Shown in pieces: positions 40,511 through 52,419 of a DNA stretch of 64,000 bases. The stretch is taken from positions 146,952 through 210,951 of the forward strand of contig JAQGDQ010000404.1 of assembly GCA_030141605.1 (NCBI GenBank). Direction: 5' to 3'. Made by a program: the position numbers and the translations under genes. Origin of the DNA: Tubiluchus corallicola. Lineage: Eukaryota > Priapulida > Priapulimorpha > Priapulimorphida > Tubiluchidae. Positions within the stretch are counted from its first letter, which is position 1, and each line of letters opens with the position of its first letter. The notes under the pieces were generated by a model. That model was not told the origin of the DNA, ran no database searches, and worked only from the letters and a program-made list of their open reading frames with translations.

Positions 40511-43491
40511 GTTATTTGCAGTCTTTAAATTTCTGTTTTGAACGTAGTTAAAACGCTGGTTGAGACACAAAATGGAAGTCTACAGAACTTCTTAGTAACA
40601 CCACATAAACGCGTTTTAGAAATTAGTTATTCCTGCTAATGATTTAGCTCTACATTACCGAATTATATACAGACTGCTGCGGATGATTGACAGGCAAAAT
40701 TGACAGTGTGGATTACAAAAAGCATACGATCATAACAAAGTTATGTCGATGTTTCAAATGACTGGCCTATTTACCAGAAGGTGGATCTTTGTCACTCTAG
40801 TTAAAACAATTAACTTAAAAGTAGCAGTCAATAACAACAAAACGAGTTAAGTTTTAACTTGTTCACAAAATGGTTCCTGAGTATATGCAAGACCGCTCAC
40901 ATTAATTATGCGGATTATATATCCCTTGTATATGCTTTCAGTTGTCAAATGCATGGTTTCATGCGCAGCTAAGGTAAGCTGATAAATATTGTATTAGCCA
41001 TGAGAGTTTTTCAAGCGATGTGCCATCGTTGCTACATGTATAATGACACTTTTACGTGCTGCAGAAATGATATTTCCATGAAATCTGTTACATTAGCTAA
41101 ACCTTTTGCTGATATTTAGATGACCTTTGGAGCGTAGAATAAAGATAACTTAATTTATTACCATAACTAAATTAGATCACGCTTCAAAGGCCATTTACGT
41201 AGCTATAAATAGTTTCACCAAAACAGTTTGACCTGCGATGATTAGTTATGTGAGAAATAATAAAGCAACAAAAACAACAGCTATTGTTGATAGCAACATG
41301 GGTACCTCTTTAATGCTTAGGTTTCAGTGTTGTCATCATGTACCATGTTGTTATCTAAAACATAGCCATTGTTTTTGTTACATTATAAGAGTAGTCCCAA
41401 AGTCATCAAGGTCCCAAAGAACAAATCAGTTGCGGAGATGTTTAGAATAATTAGTTTAATTTTAGAAAATAAACAGCCAAAAGATCCATGCGCTGCTAAT
41501 GGTTTTATCATTCGCTTCCTAAGAATCAAAATGTCAACTATTGTAGTACTTTGATTGTGTCACTGGATTTAAAAAAAGAGCATGGTTAGTATATACCAAG
41601 CTAAAGTACAATAGCGGTTGCCCCTTTCTGATGAAATGCTTTCTGAACGTCCTTAATAAGGGTTCTTTAACTAGTTTTTCATCAGCTTTTCTTCACACTC
41701 ATAACTGGTAAGCTGCACAAATCTCTGTGAGAACACCACAGAGAAATTCAATAACTTCTTAATATGTGACCGTTTTACAATGAACAAAATAAAGTTAAAG
41801 TTAAATTCCGACAGTTACGAAATACTTTTTGTTGTCAGCTGGTAAGTTGGTTTTGTGAATTTGGGCATGGATTGCAACGTGTGAACGTTTTGGCAACTTC
41901 ATTTGCGACAAGTTGCACAACAAGTTGCCAAACTGTTCACATGTTGCAACTTTACTCTCAGAGAGAAGTGCGCAGCAAGTTGCGAGAGACGTCTACGTCC
42001 GAACGCGCCACTGTGCTACGCTAAACAATAACATTCTATTCTATTAAATGTTTTACAGCTATTTATTTGGCCTTTGAAGGCAAATTATTATATATGTAGT
42101 TATTATTATTACTTAACATCAACGATGTCCTCCAATAATTATTAACATTGTGTTTCGGTGATGTATGTAAAAACAGCAAATTGGACAAAAAGATCAGCAT
42201 TCAGCAATTAAATCACGCGTATTAGGTATTACGCATTTATTCCTCAAATTCATCTGTACAATCGATATTATTAAAAACGGCGTACCGTCGTTCCTTTACT
42301 AAAACATTGATTAAAGATATAACAGAAAGGCTTTCAGCGGAATTTCAGTGTGAGATTATTGCAGCTTTGTAAATTAGACATAAATAGAAACAAATTTCAA
42401 TAGTAGGTAAAATTTAATGTATTACGTCATCTATTTAGGCATGTATTTCTGCAGTAGATCCGCCACAATTTACATGCTAGAAGCCTTGCTGGTATTGTCG
42501 AACATCCTATAACTACATCAGATTGTTTCACCTGGTGATCAAAGCTGGGAAACACATTGGTATATAAGCAAAGTACGCTCGAATGAGCAGACTAATTACT
42601 GTATGAACTTCAAATAGACGACTATGAGTAAACCGACTCAATATTATAATTGATTAACTTTTTTAGTTAAACTGGAAACTTTATAGATACTTGGGCTATA
42701 CGTAATCTAAATTATGACGCATCTATCGCGATGAGAGTGGCGTTGAACAGAAAGGGAATTAAAATGCTGTTTATTTAAAATCATATTACAATAGAAAGTT
42801 CAAAGTAATACAGGATATCTCGTTAGAGCTGCAAATACACTATGAGTGTGAGTAGTCAGGTATATTGAACTAGTTTCTATACTGGACCTTTACCATGTCT
42901 CAGTTGTCATTCAGTTTTTAGTGTAAATGATTTCACTTCCCTGTAAAAAATATCTAGTTAACGTCTTCTGTTAAGAAATAGCCGCAGGCAGACAGAGTAG
43001 CTTTCTTACAGTAGACAGAGGTTGGAAAACAGTAGATGTAAATATGGAAACTGGCTGGAAAAACATGGAAAAAGCCTTAGCAGCTTAGTTACGTAATTAA
43101 CTTGTTAATAAAAAAGAACCATGAGTTAAAAAACAAACATTGATAATGGCCAAAGTCTATGTTTTTAACAAGCATATGATCACTTTATGCTTATTCGTGC
43201 TTGTAGACCTATTCATATTATGTTTTTAGATTCGGTCCAATATGGTTTGCAGGTCGTCTATATTTGGACCAATATGCAAACATCTAAAATTCTACTATTT
43301 CTCGCAAAAACGTGAAGAGAGAACTTCCAAGCTTAGCATACAGATATCTATGCCTAAGCTGCACTGTTTAATCACCAGAACATCTCATTGCAGGCATTAA
43401 TTATGATGCAGTGAAGTAAGCTCCTATGGGGTTCAATACACCTGACTCTCCCCCATGTCTTTTGTGACCAGTTTTTTACGTACGATTTACT
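40511..43491. other. Intergenic, with one foldback
   Basis: AT-rich sequence between the Ly6-like gene and the GPCR. It contains a long hairpin at 41872-41949 and nothing else that I recognise. Short frames only. Confidence 0.45.
41872..41949. repeat. Foldback: 28-bp arms, 22-nt loop
   Basis: The left arm 41872-41899 starts TTGCAACGTGTGAAC. The right arm 41922-41949 is its reverse complement at 25 of 28 positions. The loop also holds ACAAGTTGCAC-type repeats. This could be a short MITE-like repeat or a small-RNA hairpin. Confidence 0.75.
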
Positions 43492-44448
43492 CTAGTCATT
43501 CGAACTGAAAACATTCACATCAGATTGTGACTGGCAAAACAGCATGCGTTTACATGCAGATCTAAACTCTTGGTACCTAATAGTGTAAATTATAGGATTT
43601 ATCAGAGAGTTGATGATCATTAGTGGCCCCAATTTAGATGTGGATAATTTCTGGCATCTGCAGTATGCGTTAACTGGCAAAGCCAAATTAATTGGCAATG
43701 AGCATATTATTAGGGATGCAATCAGAAGAAGAATAGTAGTAGCCACTTTCAGCTCACTTTTTACGGAAATGTAATCGGTACTATGCATTATTGAGTTTGT
43801 CTGAGCTTGTATGGCCCGAATGTGACGTCGTGCCACAATAAATATTCTCACGTACAAACAAAGTATAATACAGAGAGGGAGAAAAAACTCGGTTATAACT
43901 AGTGCAACAACATATCCCAGGGTGTATATTTTGTGAGATTTACACGACTCGTATTGTTCTTTCGAGGCTCCGACACCCATGACTGGAAAAAGTGTGAACA
44001 TGATCGCGAACGTGACGATCATTCCCATTGTAACCAACGCTTTCTTCACAGAAATGTACAGGTAATAAAACGGATGAACTAGTGCTATATACTGGTCAAC
44101 AGCAACTGCCAACAAGGAAAACGCTGATACGATAGCAGGAAACTGGATCAGTGAGACTGACCACAGGCAAAAGCTCATGGTAGCCGTAACTCTCAAATAT
44201 GAATATCTGATAAATGAAAACATGATAAACATCAGAGATGTAAAAATATCCGATGCCGCTAGTAACGACAGAAAAAAGTACTTGACGTCTTTGAAATTGG
44301 TGTGTCTCTCGGTGTAGAAAACTGCTAGAACTAAGCTGTTCAGAAGCATGACTAGTCCAGACAGGAGGCATCTTAGAATAATGGTCCAAATGTTGTCCGA
44401 AATTGACACCGTTGTATCGTTGTATTTCCCGACGTCTGAGAAATTCAT
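43492..44448 (-). CDS. Rhodopsin-like (class A) G protein-coupled receptor, complete
   Basis: A 318-residue seven-helix receptor in one coding exon. I start it at the Met at 44448 (MNFSDVGKYNDTT, with N-glycosylation sites at N2 and N10), since the longer frame upstream is a splice acceptor (TTTTTATGTTACAG at about 44476-44463). Landmarks: N37 in helix 1, L-A-A-S-D67 in helix 2, C94 at the top of helix 3 with a partner C169 in the second loop, D118-Q-Y in place of D-R-Y, P191 in helix 5, C-S-L-P252 in helix 6 where C-W-x-P is usual, and N284-P-I-I-Y in helix 7. The third loop is short and the tail ends after a Cys pair suited to palmitoylation. The helix-4 Trp appears absent. The ligand is unknown; the short loops and H-P-F-Y-Y motif fit a small-molecule receptor of the amine/adenosine type only loosely. 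Confidence 0.9.
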   Translation of the reverse strand: MNFSDVGKYNDTTVSISDNIWTIILRCLLSGLVMLLNSLVLAVFYTERHTNFKDVKYFFLSLLAASDIFTSLMFIMFSFIRYSYLRVTATMSFCLWSVSLIQFPAIVSAFSLLAVAVDQYIALVHPFYYLYISVKKALVTMGMIVTFAIMFTLFPVMGVGASKEQYESCKSHKIYTLGYVVALVITEFFLPLCIILCLYVRIFIVARRHIRAIQAQTNSIMHSTDYISVKSELKVATTILLLIASLIICSLPINLALPVNAYCRCQKLSTSKLGPLMIINSLINPIIYTIRYQEFRSACKRMLFCQSQSDVNVFSSND

Positions 44449-44476
44449 CTTGATTATATTTTCTGTAACATAAAAA

Positions 44477-44879
44477 AACAATACGCAACACTGGCTCATT
44501 AAATTTTGTTCAAAACGATATAATACATGTCACTACACCTAATCTTATAACATTGCAAGCATGAGCCGAAAACCATAGCTTCTCGAAACATTGTCAGATG
44601 TTTTTCTGAACTGACAAAGCTGGATGGTGCTCTGGATCAGCGTCAATAAGCTTCCTAACTGGTCAGTGAAATTTTAGGCAGTTCTTGTAGAGTGGCACTT
44701 ACTAATAATGACAAGACAATTGTGCCTGCAAGAATTCAAACACCTGGGCACTTGTTATACAGGCGAGTTAAGTAATTTAGTAATTCAGATTACTTAAGTA
44801 ATGGCCAAGTCCTTGGTAATGGCATAAATGACTTAAGCAATCCAATTAAAAAAACCGAAACTCGTGGCTTCAACACAAA
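44477..44879. other. 5' flank of the GPCR gene
   Basis: Intron or upstream sequence of the GPCR. No 5'UTR exon or promoter element could be fixed. Confidence 0.4.
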
Positions 44880-45200
44880 ATAAGACAAATCAAAATCAAA
44901 TCAAACTTTCTTCAAAGTTGAGTTTTCCATAAATTTTACATGCTGGTAGCTAATAAAGATTTAAGTTATTTCATTGTCTTTATAGAAATTTTTACATATT
45001 GATTCCAATTGATTACTACCTTTTTTTTATTCTTTTATCAATTGAAAGATAGGAATTAATTAGAATCAATATGTAAAAATTCTGCAAAATCAAGCTTTAT
45101 AGTTTGTAAATTCTGTTGCAATTTGTTGGGCAGTAAGTCAATACTAAGAGACCCTACAGAGTGTAATGATAATTGTCTTCTGAATTAATTGCGGCTCCTA
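44880..45200 (-). mobile_element. CR1/L2-like LINE 3' end remnant
   Basis: The left edge, CAAATCAAAATCAAATCAAA, is a pentameric-type tail on the minus strand, the same as at 46237-46260, followed by related 3'UTR sequence (ACTTTCTTCAAAGTTGAGTTTTCCATAAA against ACTTTATTTAAAGTCGGATTTTACATAAA; only parts shown). Upstream on the minus strand a short frame (SVGSLSIDLLPNKLQQNLQT) resembles the extreme C-terminus of CR1/L2 reverse transcriptases. A long hairpin is embedded at 44984-45083. Confidence 0.55.
44984..45083. repeat. Foldback: about 33-bp arms, 33-nt loop
   Basis: The left arm (44984-45017) contains TTTTTACATATTGATTC and the right arm (45051-45083) its reverse complement GAATCAATATGTAAAAA; the arms extend to about 34 positions with three mismatches and one extra base. 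It lies in the LINE 3' remnant and may be an inserted MITE. Confidence 0.75.
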
Positions 45201-45734
45201 TAACTAAGTGTACTACAGTGTATTTTCGTCTTACCAATTAGGATAATTGATTCACGGCTAACTTTGATTTTTAATACTTTAATTATTTTTTGATCAACAT
45301 CTCCGTATATAATATTACACGTTCTTTTACAAACAGCTAATTACAGAATAATCACGTTCGCGGCCTTATTATAATAAAATTAAAGGCTTCATTTCTACAA
45401 CGCATATAGATCAATGAGTCCTTTTCAACCTTACCGCGGAACAAAATGGAATTTTATTTTTTACATGGAACACATTAAATTGTACACACAATATTTCCAT
45501 AACGGTCCATGGCATATTATAGTAGCTAAAATACCAAATAGAACACAAGACATTAAAATTAAGTAAAACTAAAAATTTGACAAAAGTAGTAAATCAGACT
45601 GATGAGAATTCCTTGTAAAATTAATCATAATGAACCAAAAATTAGGTAAAAATACTAAACTGTACAAATCATGAGAAAACTTTTGTCACAGATAATATAC
45701 GGTAAAACACAATTTTAAGACGTAATTATAATTG

Positions 45735-45985
45735 GTGCGCAGTAAGTTTGTTACTAGTAAGTTCAGTACAGGTAAATTTGGTCCTGGTAATTTTGGTACG
45801 AGAAAATTTGTGTACGGGGACATTTTGGTATTGGGAAAATTTGGTACAGAGAAAATATGGTACCGATAAATTCAGTACTGACGAAGTTTTGTCAAGCATT
45901 TTTGGTATAATATAGTACATATAGTACACACAAGTAAATATAGTACAAGGTGAAAATGGCATCCAACAGATTTGGTACTAGAAAA
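45735..45985 (+). repeat. TTTGGTAC minisatellite, second copy
   Basis: About a dozen 15-bp-type units (AAGTTCAGTACAGGT, AATTTTGGTACGAGA, AAATATGGTACCGAT and others). The non-repeat stretch ACGAAGTTTTGTCAAGCATTTT and the later AAGTAAATATAGTACAAGGT also occur, slightly changed, in the right arm at 8752-8949 (minus strand), so both loci share a common ancestor. A-rich and GTT-rich simple sequence follows at 45985-46165. Confidence 0.75.
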
Positions 45986-46059
45986 ACAAAAAAAAAAAAA
46001 AACCACAAAAAAAAAAAACACAAACAAAAACAACACACACACACCACCCTTGTCATTGT

Positions 46060-46165
46060 TAATTTTGTTGTTGTTGTTGTTATTGTGTTGATGTTGTTGT
46101 TGTTGTTCTTGTTGTTGTTGCTGTTGTTGCCGATGCCGGTGCCGTTACTGCTGCTGTTGTTGACA
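46060..46165. repeat. GTT/GCT triplet tract
   Basis: GTT-type repeats shifting to CTG/GCC mixtures. Overlapping Leu- or Asn-rich frames are artefacts. Confidence 0.9.
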
Positions 46166-46239
46166 CTGAGGCAGTGGCAGTGGTGTTGGTAGCCGTGGCG
46201 GTGAGTGCTAACATAGTAATCATCATCGCCATCACCATT

Positions 46240-47900
46240 CAAATCATATCAAATCAAACTTTATTTAAAGTCGGATTTTACATAAACATAAAAAACACTA
46301 GCTCTTAAGAGCCGACTCATATAACAAAACTAATCTCTTGATATAAAAGAGTGCTTAAGTGGTAAAAAGTATTGACAATTATACATCTAAAATAAAATAC
46401 TTTGGACCTTAATAGACATTAAAATAATAATTATATAAAATGCTAACTTAAATGCTAGAATTAACTATGTTCGTTTAATCGAGCATAATCGATTGGGTTA
46501 AAATCACATTTCAGAGCAGCTTATAGTTTAAAAGTAGAGTGTAATAAGAAAACATAAAACATCAATTTGTGCGACATGCAGTGCATTTACATTTGCCATC
46601 TTTCCACAAATTTATCATCTTTTGAAACATAGCGTAGGTAGATGCATTTCGTATATCATTTGGCAATTTATTCCACAAAAGTGCAGCAGAATATCCGAAA
46701 GAGTTTAAGCCGTATTTAGTAAATTTGACCCGTGGTACATATCGGAAAGAGTCCCCAAGTTCTTTAATTGTAAGGTCATGTAAGTAGCTAGGCCCTTCTT
46801 TGTTTAGAACTTCAAAAGTTTCTAAGGGTAATGTTCTTATGCACTATTGTTACTGTTATTGCTGTTGCTGATGTGCCACTAGTTAGAAATGGATGATGAT
46901 GACAACATTTCTATTCATGTCGACAGCGACAACATTTAATACTCATTTTTCAAATTTGGCAAAACGTTTCAAAGCGGAAATTTAGTAGCAGTACTTTTAC
47001 GATTTTTACTTTTGAACGATTAGATTGAACGATTTTTTTCCTATTTGAAAGGTGTGACTTGATCCAGTCTAGTGATAAGGAGCTAATCGCATACACCTGT
47101 AATTCGTCCGAAAGAACTGCGTGATCAAGCACATCAGATGCCTTTTTAAGGTCTAAAAATAGGATACCAGTAAACCAACTTTATCAATGTTCATTAACCA
47201 GTCTTTTGTTTGATAGCGTGTTTTTTTTCCTAAAACAAGGTTTATTTATGCGCAACAAGTTGTCAAAATTTATGAAGTAATTTAATTCATTGGCAACTAT
47301 ATTCTTTACATTATTGGTAACATCGATATAGGCCTGTAGTTTTTTATGCTAAGACTGGTGGCGCCAATTTAAGTACCTTGACACTCACGCCATCCAAGAC
47401 CACAGCTTGGTAATGTTGCCTAAAACGTTTTGAAATGTTGTACCAGCCAACGCTAAGACTAAATCCGGTGTTTAGATGTCAGTATAGGGCTTGAATGGCT
47501 GGTTTTTGCAATAAGTGAATGTGTTATTAGATAAAATTTGAGCATTAACAGATTTTTTTCGTAACCATATTTTTCTGAAAACGAAGGATAAGCTGCAAAT
47601 TTATAATTTATTTTTCTATCATTACTAAGTATGCGATGCCATATTGCCCAGCAATACACCAACTAGCATACAGGCTTCTGCGATATTTGCAGTTTTAGCA
47701 CGTTTGATTCAAATTTTTATATTATCAAAAAAGTTTTTATCAAAATACTTGTAATTAAAGAATCGCTTACCTATTAGAATTGCGGTTCAAGAGTAGTCTC
47801 TTGGCAGTAGCTCTAACAATGGTGCTGCGCTTATAACTGTCAAGTTGCGCGTCTTTCCTTTGGAGTGCATTAACTCCTAATTGCTTTATTGTGTTGTGTT
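46240..47900 (-). mobile_element. CR1/L2-like LINE, decayed, with 3' end
   Basis: On the minus strand the pieces run in order: decayed finger region (YFINFDNLLRINKPCFRKK) near 47320-47210, LFLDLKKASDVLDHAVLSDEL near 47165-47090 (motif A with its Asp), SLDWIKSHLSNRKKIVQSNR, and, after an internal deletion, LPLETFEVLNKEGPSYLHDL then SFGYSAALLWNKLPNDIR and a stop near 46570. The 3'UTR ends at a CAAAT-type tail at 46237-46260. The polymerase YADD region is lost in the deletion. The 5' limit is uncertain. Confidence 0.75.
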
Positions 47901-50900
47901 ATAATGCAATAAAGAACTTCTCTGACATATTACTTAAATTACTAGCATTATTGGCCTGAGGTTAAATTTAGTGTCTTTTAAAACGTCATGTGCTTCTGTG
48001 TTAGCTGATATAAGAACGTTTCTAAAACTTTCTAATGCAGTACATAAAAGGTGCGCAAAAAGTGCTATAAATTAAAGGTAAGACGAACTGTGGTAATTGA
48101 TAATAAAAGAACTGAGATGAAGAGAAAACTGTTAATATAGCTGATTTTTGTGGATTCATTGCGTATTTTGTAGCGAATACAGCAATCCGTTATCTGTAGC
48201 GCTGACATGACGTCATCATTCCAACACTGTATTCAGTTCAAACGTGTAACATTAATTCGTGTTTACTACTTTTGAATTGGCCTTTTTACTGACCTGTAAG
48301 TACCAACCAACTACAATTTGATCTAGGCATGCATGTGCCGTTCGAAAGCTACTTAAAAGCCTACTGTACTGTATCCAATGCGTTTTGGAATGCGTGGCTA
48401 CCATTTCTATCACTACCATGGCCGGCTCGAACTATCTTGAGCATCGATTGGCACTGGTAATCAGAGACCAAGCGCAGACAGTGGTATCAGAAGTGGGATG
48501 AATTTGGTGCAACATGACACTTTCAGCAGTTCTTTCTGCTCAACTGCTGATAATTTGTGTTTGTTCATCAGCTTGCAGAATTTATGGTCTTATATCTGTC
48601 CCATAGGTCAAGATGAAGTTGTGATTTGAACAGAATCTGCGCTTGGGTCACAAACCTTGTGCTGACAGTTATTTTAGCTGTTTAAATGACGAAACAGCTT
48701 TAGAGTAATAATTAGATGATAGACTTGGCTCTGTCTTTTACATGCATTTGCATTCCTCTCAGTCCTCATGCACTGCATCTCATACATCATCGCTTTCTGT
48801 ACCATCTGTTGTACAACATGTTAACACTATTTTTTAAATGCATCTAATTGGTTTTGTCTAATACTGAGCACCTAATGCATGTCACCCTTTCAATATCATA
48901 CTGGCATCAGTTTTTCGTAACCATAACACATTCTAAATTAGACTTGGGTGCTGGTCACATGGAAGCAATAAAAGTGCTTTGTGCCTCTCTTTGGCATAGA
49001 CTTTCTGACATCTCAGTGCATTACAAGTCAAAAGCTCTGATTAACAGAGCCTTTATCACTGCCCCAGCCACAGACTAGTTACACACTACTTTGACACCAG
49101 TACCACCTAAAAACCCACTTCATGTATTTGTTTTTTAAACAACTGGAGTTACTCTTTCATTTCGTGAGTGTGTCTTCCTTGGCATCTATATCTATTTGAT
49201 GACAAGGGAGCTACAAAAGCTAAACAGTTAACTTATGGCTTTCAAATTCAGGCCAATGGACGGGTCTGAGCAAAAAGGGTCTGAGTGAGCTGCTTTTCCT
49301 CATAGTTTTTCATTTCATAATGTTTCGCTTCAATAACAGTTTGAACCGGCACGAGCATTCAGAATCTTCTTAAAATCTAGATGCATGCTCAGCTGACTCT
49401 CTTCAAGATAATAAACATGAGGATTATTAATTTTGGCATTTCTCAGTGGCTGATTGGCACGAGCAATAGTAGGTGGTGCTGTTAGTTGTTTTTACAAATT
49501 ATGCAGAATACAGCAGTAGACTGCATGACAAATGATCCTGTACAGCTCGGAGTGTATTTTTGTCTTTTTTAATATCACGAAATGAAAGCTAACGTGTTGA
49601 CTTCTAAAGTAGGACTGCCCAGTGTTGTAAGGGCTTTGTATTTTCCTACAGTGCATGCTACAATAATGTGCACATACACATTCACGTCGCATTGTATACA
49701 AAGGAAAAATATGTTGTTGTAGCAACAAATTTGTTATCCATCTCAGTAAATCAACCGAGCATTGTCTATGAACATTGCCTTGGCACATTCTTTATCCACA
49801 AATTGGTGTCACGCCCAACGTGCTCGTGTCTTTCAAATTTGGTATACTGTTACTAATATCATTCTTTTTCTATCACGTCTATGTAAGTTGAATTGTTTCC
49901 GGTAATTCTTTAGGATCTTTCTTTAAAGTCGAATTCCCTGTTCGCTGAAGTCGCTTGACTAGTGGTCCTCCTCCATGGCTTCTTATTGGCTTTCAGATTT
50001 TCAGATTCAAGATTTACTTGCAGATTTACCTGCACTGCAATGCCAAAGCAAAGCGACGTAACTGCTAATTTTGACAAATTGACTTAAATGGTGATTCTTA
50101 CTATTTAGATTACGGGGCACATTTCTGGCATGGTCACAGTATCTAGAACACGATGCCATAAAGCAGCGTATCTGAAAAATGCACTTGACTCGCTAAAGCA
50201 AAAAAAGACGTAACGCAAGTTACATCGCTTTACAGAAGTTTAACTCTGTGACAACCCTTGCCGATCTGAAACTGATGAGACACGAATTCTATCGTTTTCG
50301 TCACGGTAGACAGATTAATTTTTCGGAACCAGTGCCTGCTATTTTATTCTTTAAACGTTGTTATGTCAGTAAAGAAGTTGGTGCAGAAACTATCGAAATA
50401 AAGTTTATTGAACGGGCACCTTTTATGAGCCCCCTTTGAGCTGCCTCCATGTCATTCTGTTCACTACAGTGTTGAATGCTAATAGAAAATATAAGGAGAT
50501 ATTCGAAATTAGCTTTAATTTATTGGAATAGTGGAAGTTACAAATTGCGTTGTAGTTGACATGAATGCATCAGATTTCTGTAACCGGGAAATTATTTAAA
50601 TAATTAACGAATTGCTGCATTTTAATGAAGGATCTGCTAATTATTAAATTTTATTGTACCTAATTTCGATTCAATTGGATCAAATTTTAATTTAAAATTA
50701 ATTAATTAAATAGCTTTAGTTAACTGACGAGTTGCTACTGTGTGCTACAAGCTTTTTATTTTTTTGTTTTGAACAGTGACATCCCAATTAATCATCCAAC
50801 CAAATAAACACTTTTAGGCTGAAAAAAGTGTGACAACGATGTAAGACCTAATCACGGATTTTTTTCTAGGACCCAAACTGCTTGATAATCGCTCATAAAC

Positions 50901-51769
50901 TTTTGGGCGAAGCTGCTTTCAAATGATGTTTGATGCTATATAATGTGTATTAGCTAACGGCACATATTTAGCTTAATGAAGTTTAAAGAAGTGATTTTGT
51001 ATACGTATATTAAGATAATTCCGTTTAAAACTTATGTTTGACCTCTATCAGCGCCGTATAAGTAAGCTGTATATATATATATACATATAATATATATATA
51101 TATATATGAGTTAAGGTACAACTCAGTAAGCAGCACGTTGTGACATTCTAGTTTTAGCTCTACAATGCAAACTTGTGCCATTGTATGGAACACCGTCAAG
51201 CACTTTTGTTTATAAGTTAATTAAATGGAAATGTTATAGAGTTTTTACAATACGAGGTACTTCATTACGAGGAAAATGGTACTTCACTTAAGAGTACATT
51301 AGCCCAAGAAACTATATTTCCATACCAGTTATGTAGGCAAGTGCGTACTGGCATCACGATTAATTTTGTACTCAATTATATCAGTTATGTCACTTTACTT
51401 TGGCAGGGCAGTGAAGACTTACACCTCTTGCAGACTTGGCAAACTGTATTAACCAAGCGCATTTCTTAACTACATTGTCTGGCTTCGAAACCAGACACTT
51501 TGTTTTCCGAGAGCTTATTCGAATTTTTTCTGATTTGCAGGCCAAGAAAATGCATAACCGCCAACCGGTTACTCAGTAGACAGCTTTAAGGCAAGCAAAC
51601 CCACAGTCCCAAAATGTCCAAACACCTAATTACTGTAAAATCACTGTTAGAAACTACCTAATTAGTTACTAAATTGACGTCTCGTTTTAGATGCTTTTTT
51701 TGGTAGTTCCCCGCCGAGTTGCGGACCCATTTATATGATGTGCATTTTGCAGATTTCACAGAGCCGTGG
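47901..51769. other. Long intergenic stretch, no gene recognised
   Basis: Short frames on both strands. A minus-strand frame at 49492-49788 ends in AVYCCILHNL, reminiscent of the C-terminus of PIF/Harbinger nucleases, but nothing upstream supports it. A TA dinucleotide run lies at 51070-51107, and one or two weak TTTGGTAC-type units lie near 51250-51290. Confidence 0.4.
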
Positions 51770-52030
51770 AACAACTCTTTGTAGACTTCTTCTTCTTTTT
51801 CTTCAGTCTCATTCCATCTATTGAGGCATCAGCATTTATTAGAGTATTCCACCCACCTCTATCTGCAGCTAACAGTGTAAATTCATAGTGCTAAAGATGG
51901 ATTTAGTTGAATTTGTTGAACATCTTTATTTATTTTAGCTATCCAAATTCTTTTTGGTTTGCCAGGTAGTGGTGTTTTTTTGCAAGGTTTTAAAGCTTCC
52001 TTTAAGGCGATTCTCACTTGCATAAATAAA
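51770..52030 (-). mobile_element. RTE-like LINE remnant, extreme C-terminus
   Basis: The minus strand reads ALKPCKKTPLPGKPKRIWIA, KINKDVQQIQLNPSLAL and then RWVEYSNKC, matching the G-R-P-K-x-x-W ... A ... R-x-x-W-R end of RTE-like reverse transcriptases. It would follow the segment preserved at 12620-13600, so the same family is likely. Stops are present. Confidence 0.6.
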
Positions 52031-52419
52031 TAAATGGCTCACGCTTCCAACAGGGACGTACGTGGTTACTGGTTACGTAGTAATATAAATATCTATGGTC
52101 TTAGCTTATATAAGCAGCAAAAAGATATTATTTGAAACAAATCAAACCTAATGAAGCGAAAAAAAGAAATTTGGTTCCTCTGGGCCATATATGATAAAAT
52201 ATTTCCTTTTCTGCGTGTATCACTTCACAGCGCACACTGCACAGCACACCCGTAATACTTTATTATATCATATCTGTGGTTTGACAACAAACTGATAAGG
52301 TGCGTATTGGCGCTTAACGACGTTACGACAACACTGACAAATTTATGAATATGGTGGCACCCTTACTGAGGTAAAGTTATTATTGTTATGCAGTTTTAAA
52401 TTTGCTTATTTTCTACTCA

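Noticed and set aside
43492-44499. Longer GPCR start at 44499
   Set aside because: The extra 17 codons lie across a splice acceptor (ATGTTACAG) and encode no signal peptide; the internal Met gives the usual glycosylated N-terminus.
49492-49788. Possible PIF/Harbinger transposase C-terminus (AVYCCILHNL)
   Set aside because: Only about 20 residues are suggestive; the R-x-x-I-E-R...F-G-x-L-K region and the catalytic acids expected upstream are not visible in any frame.
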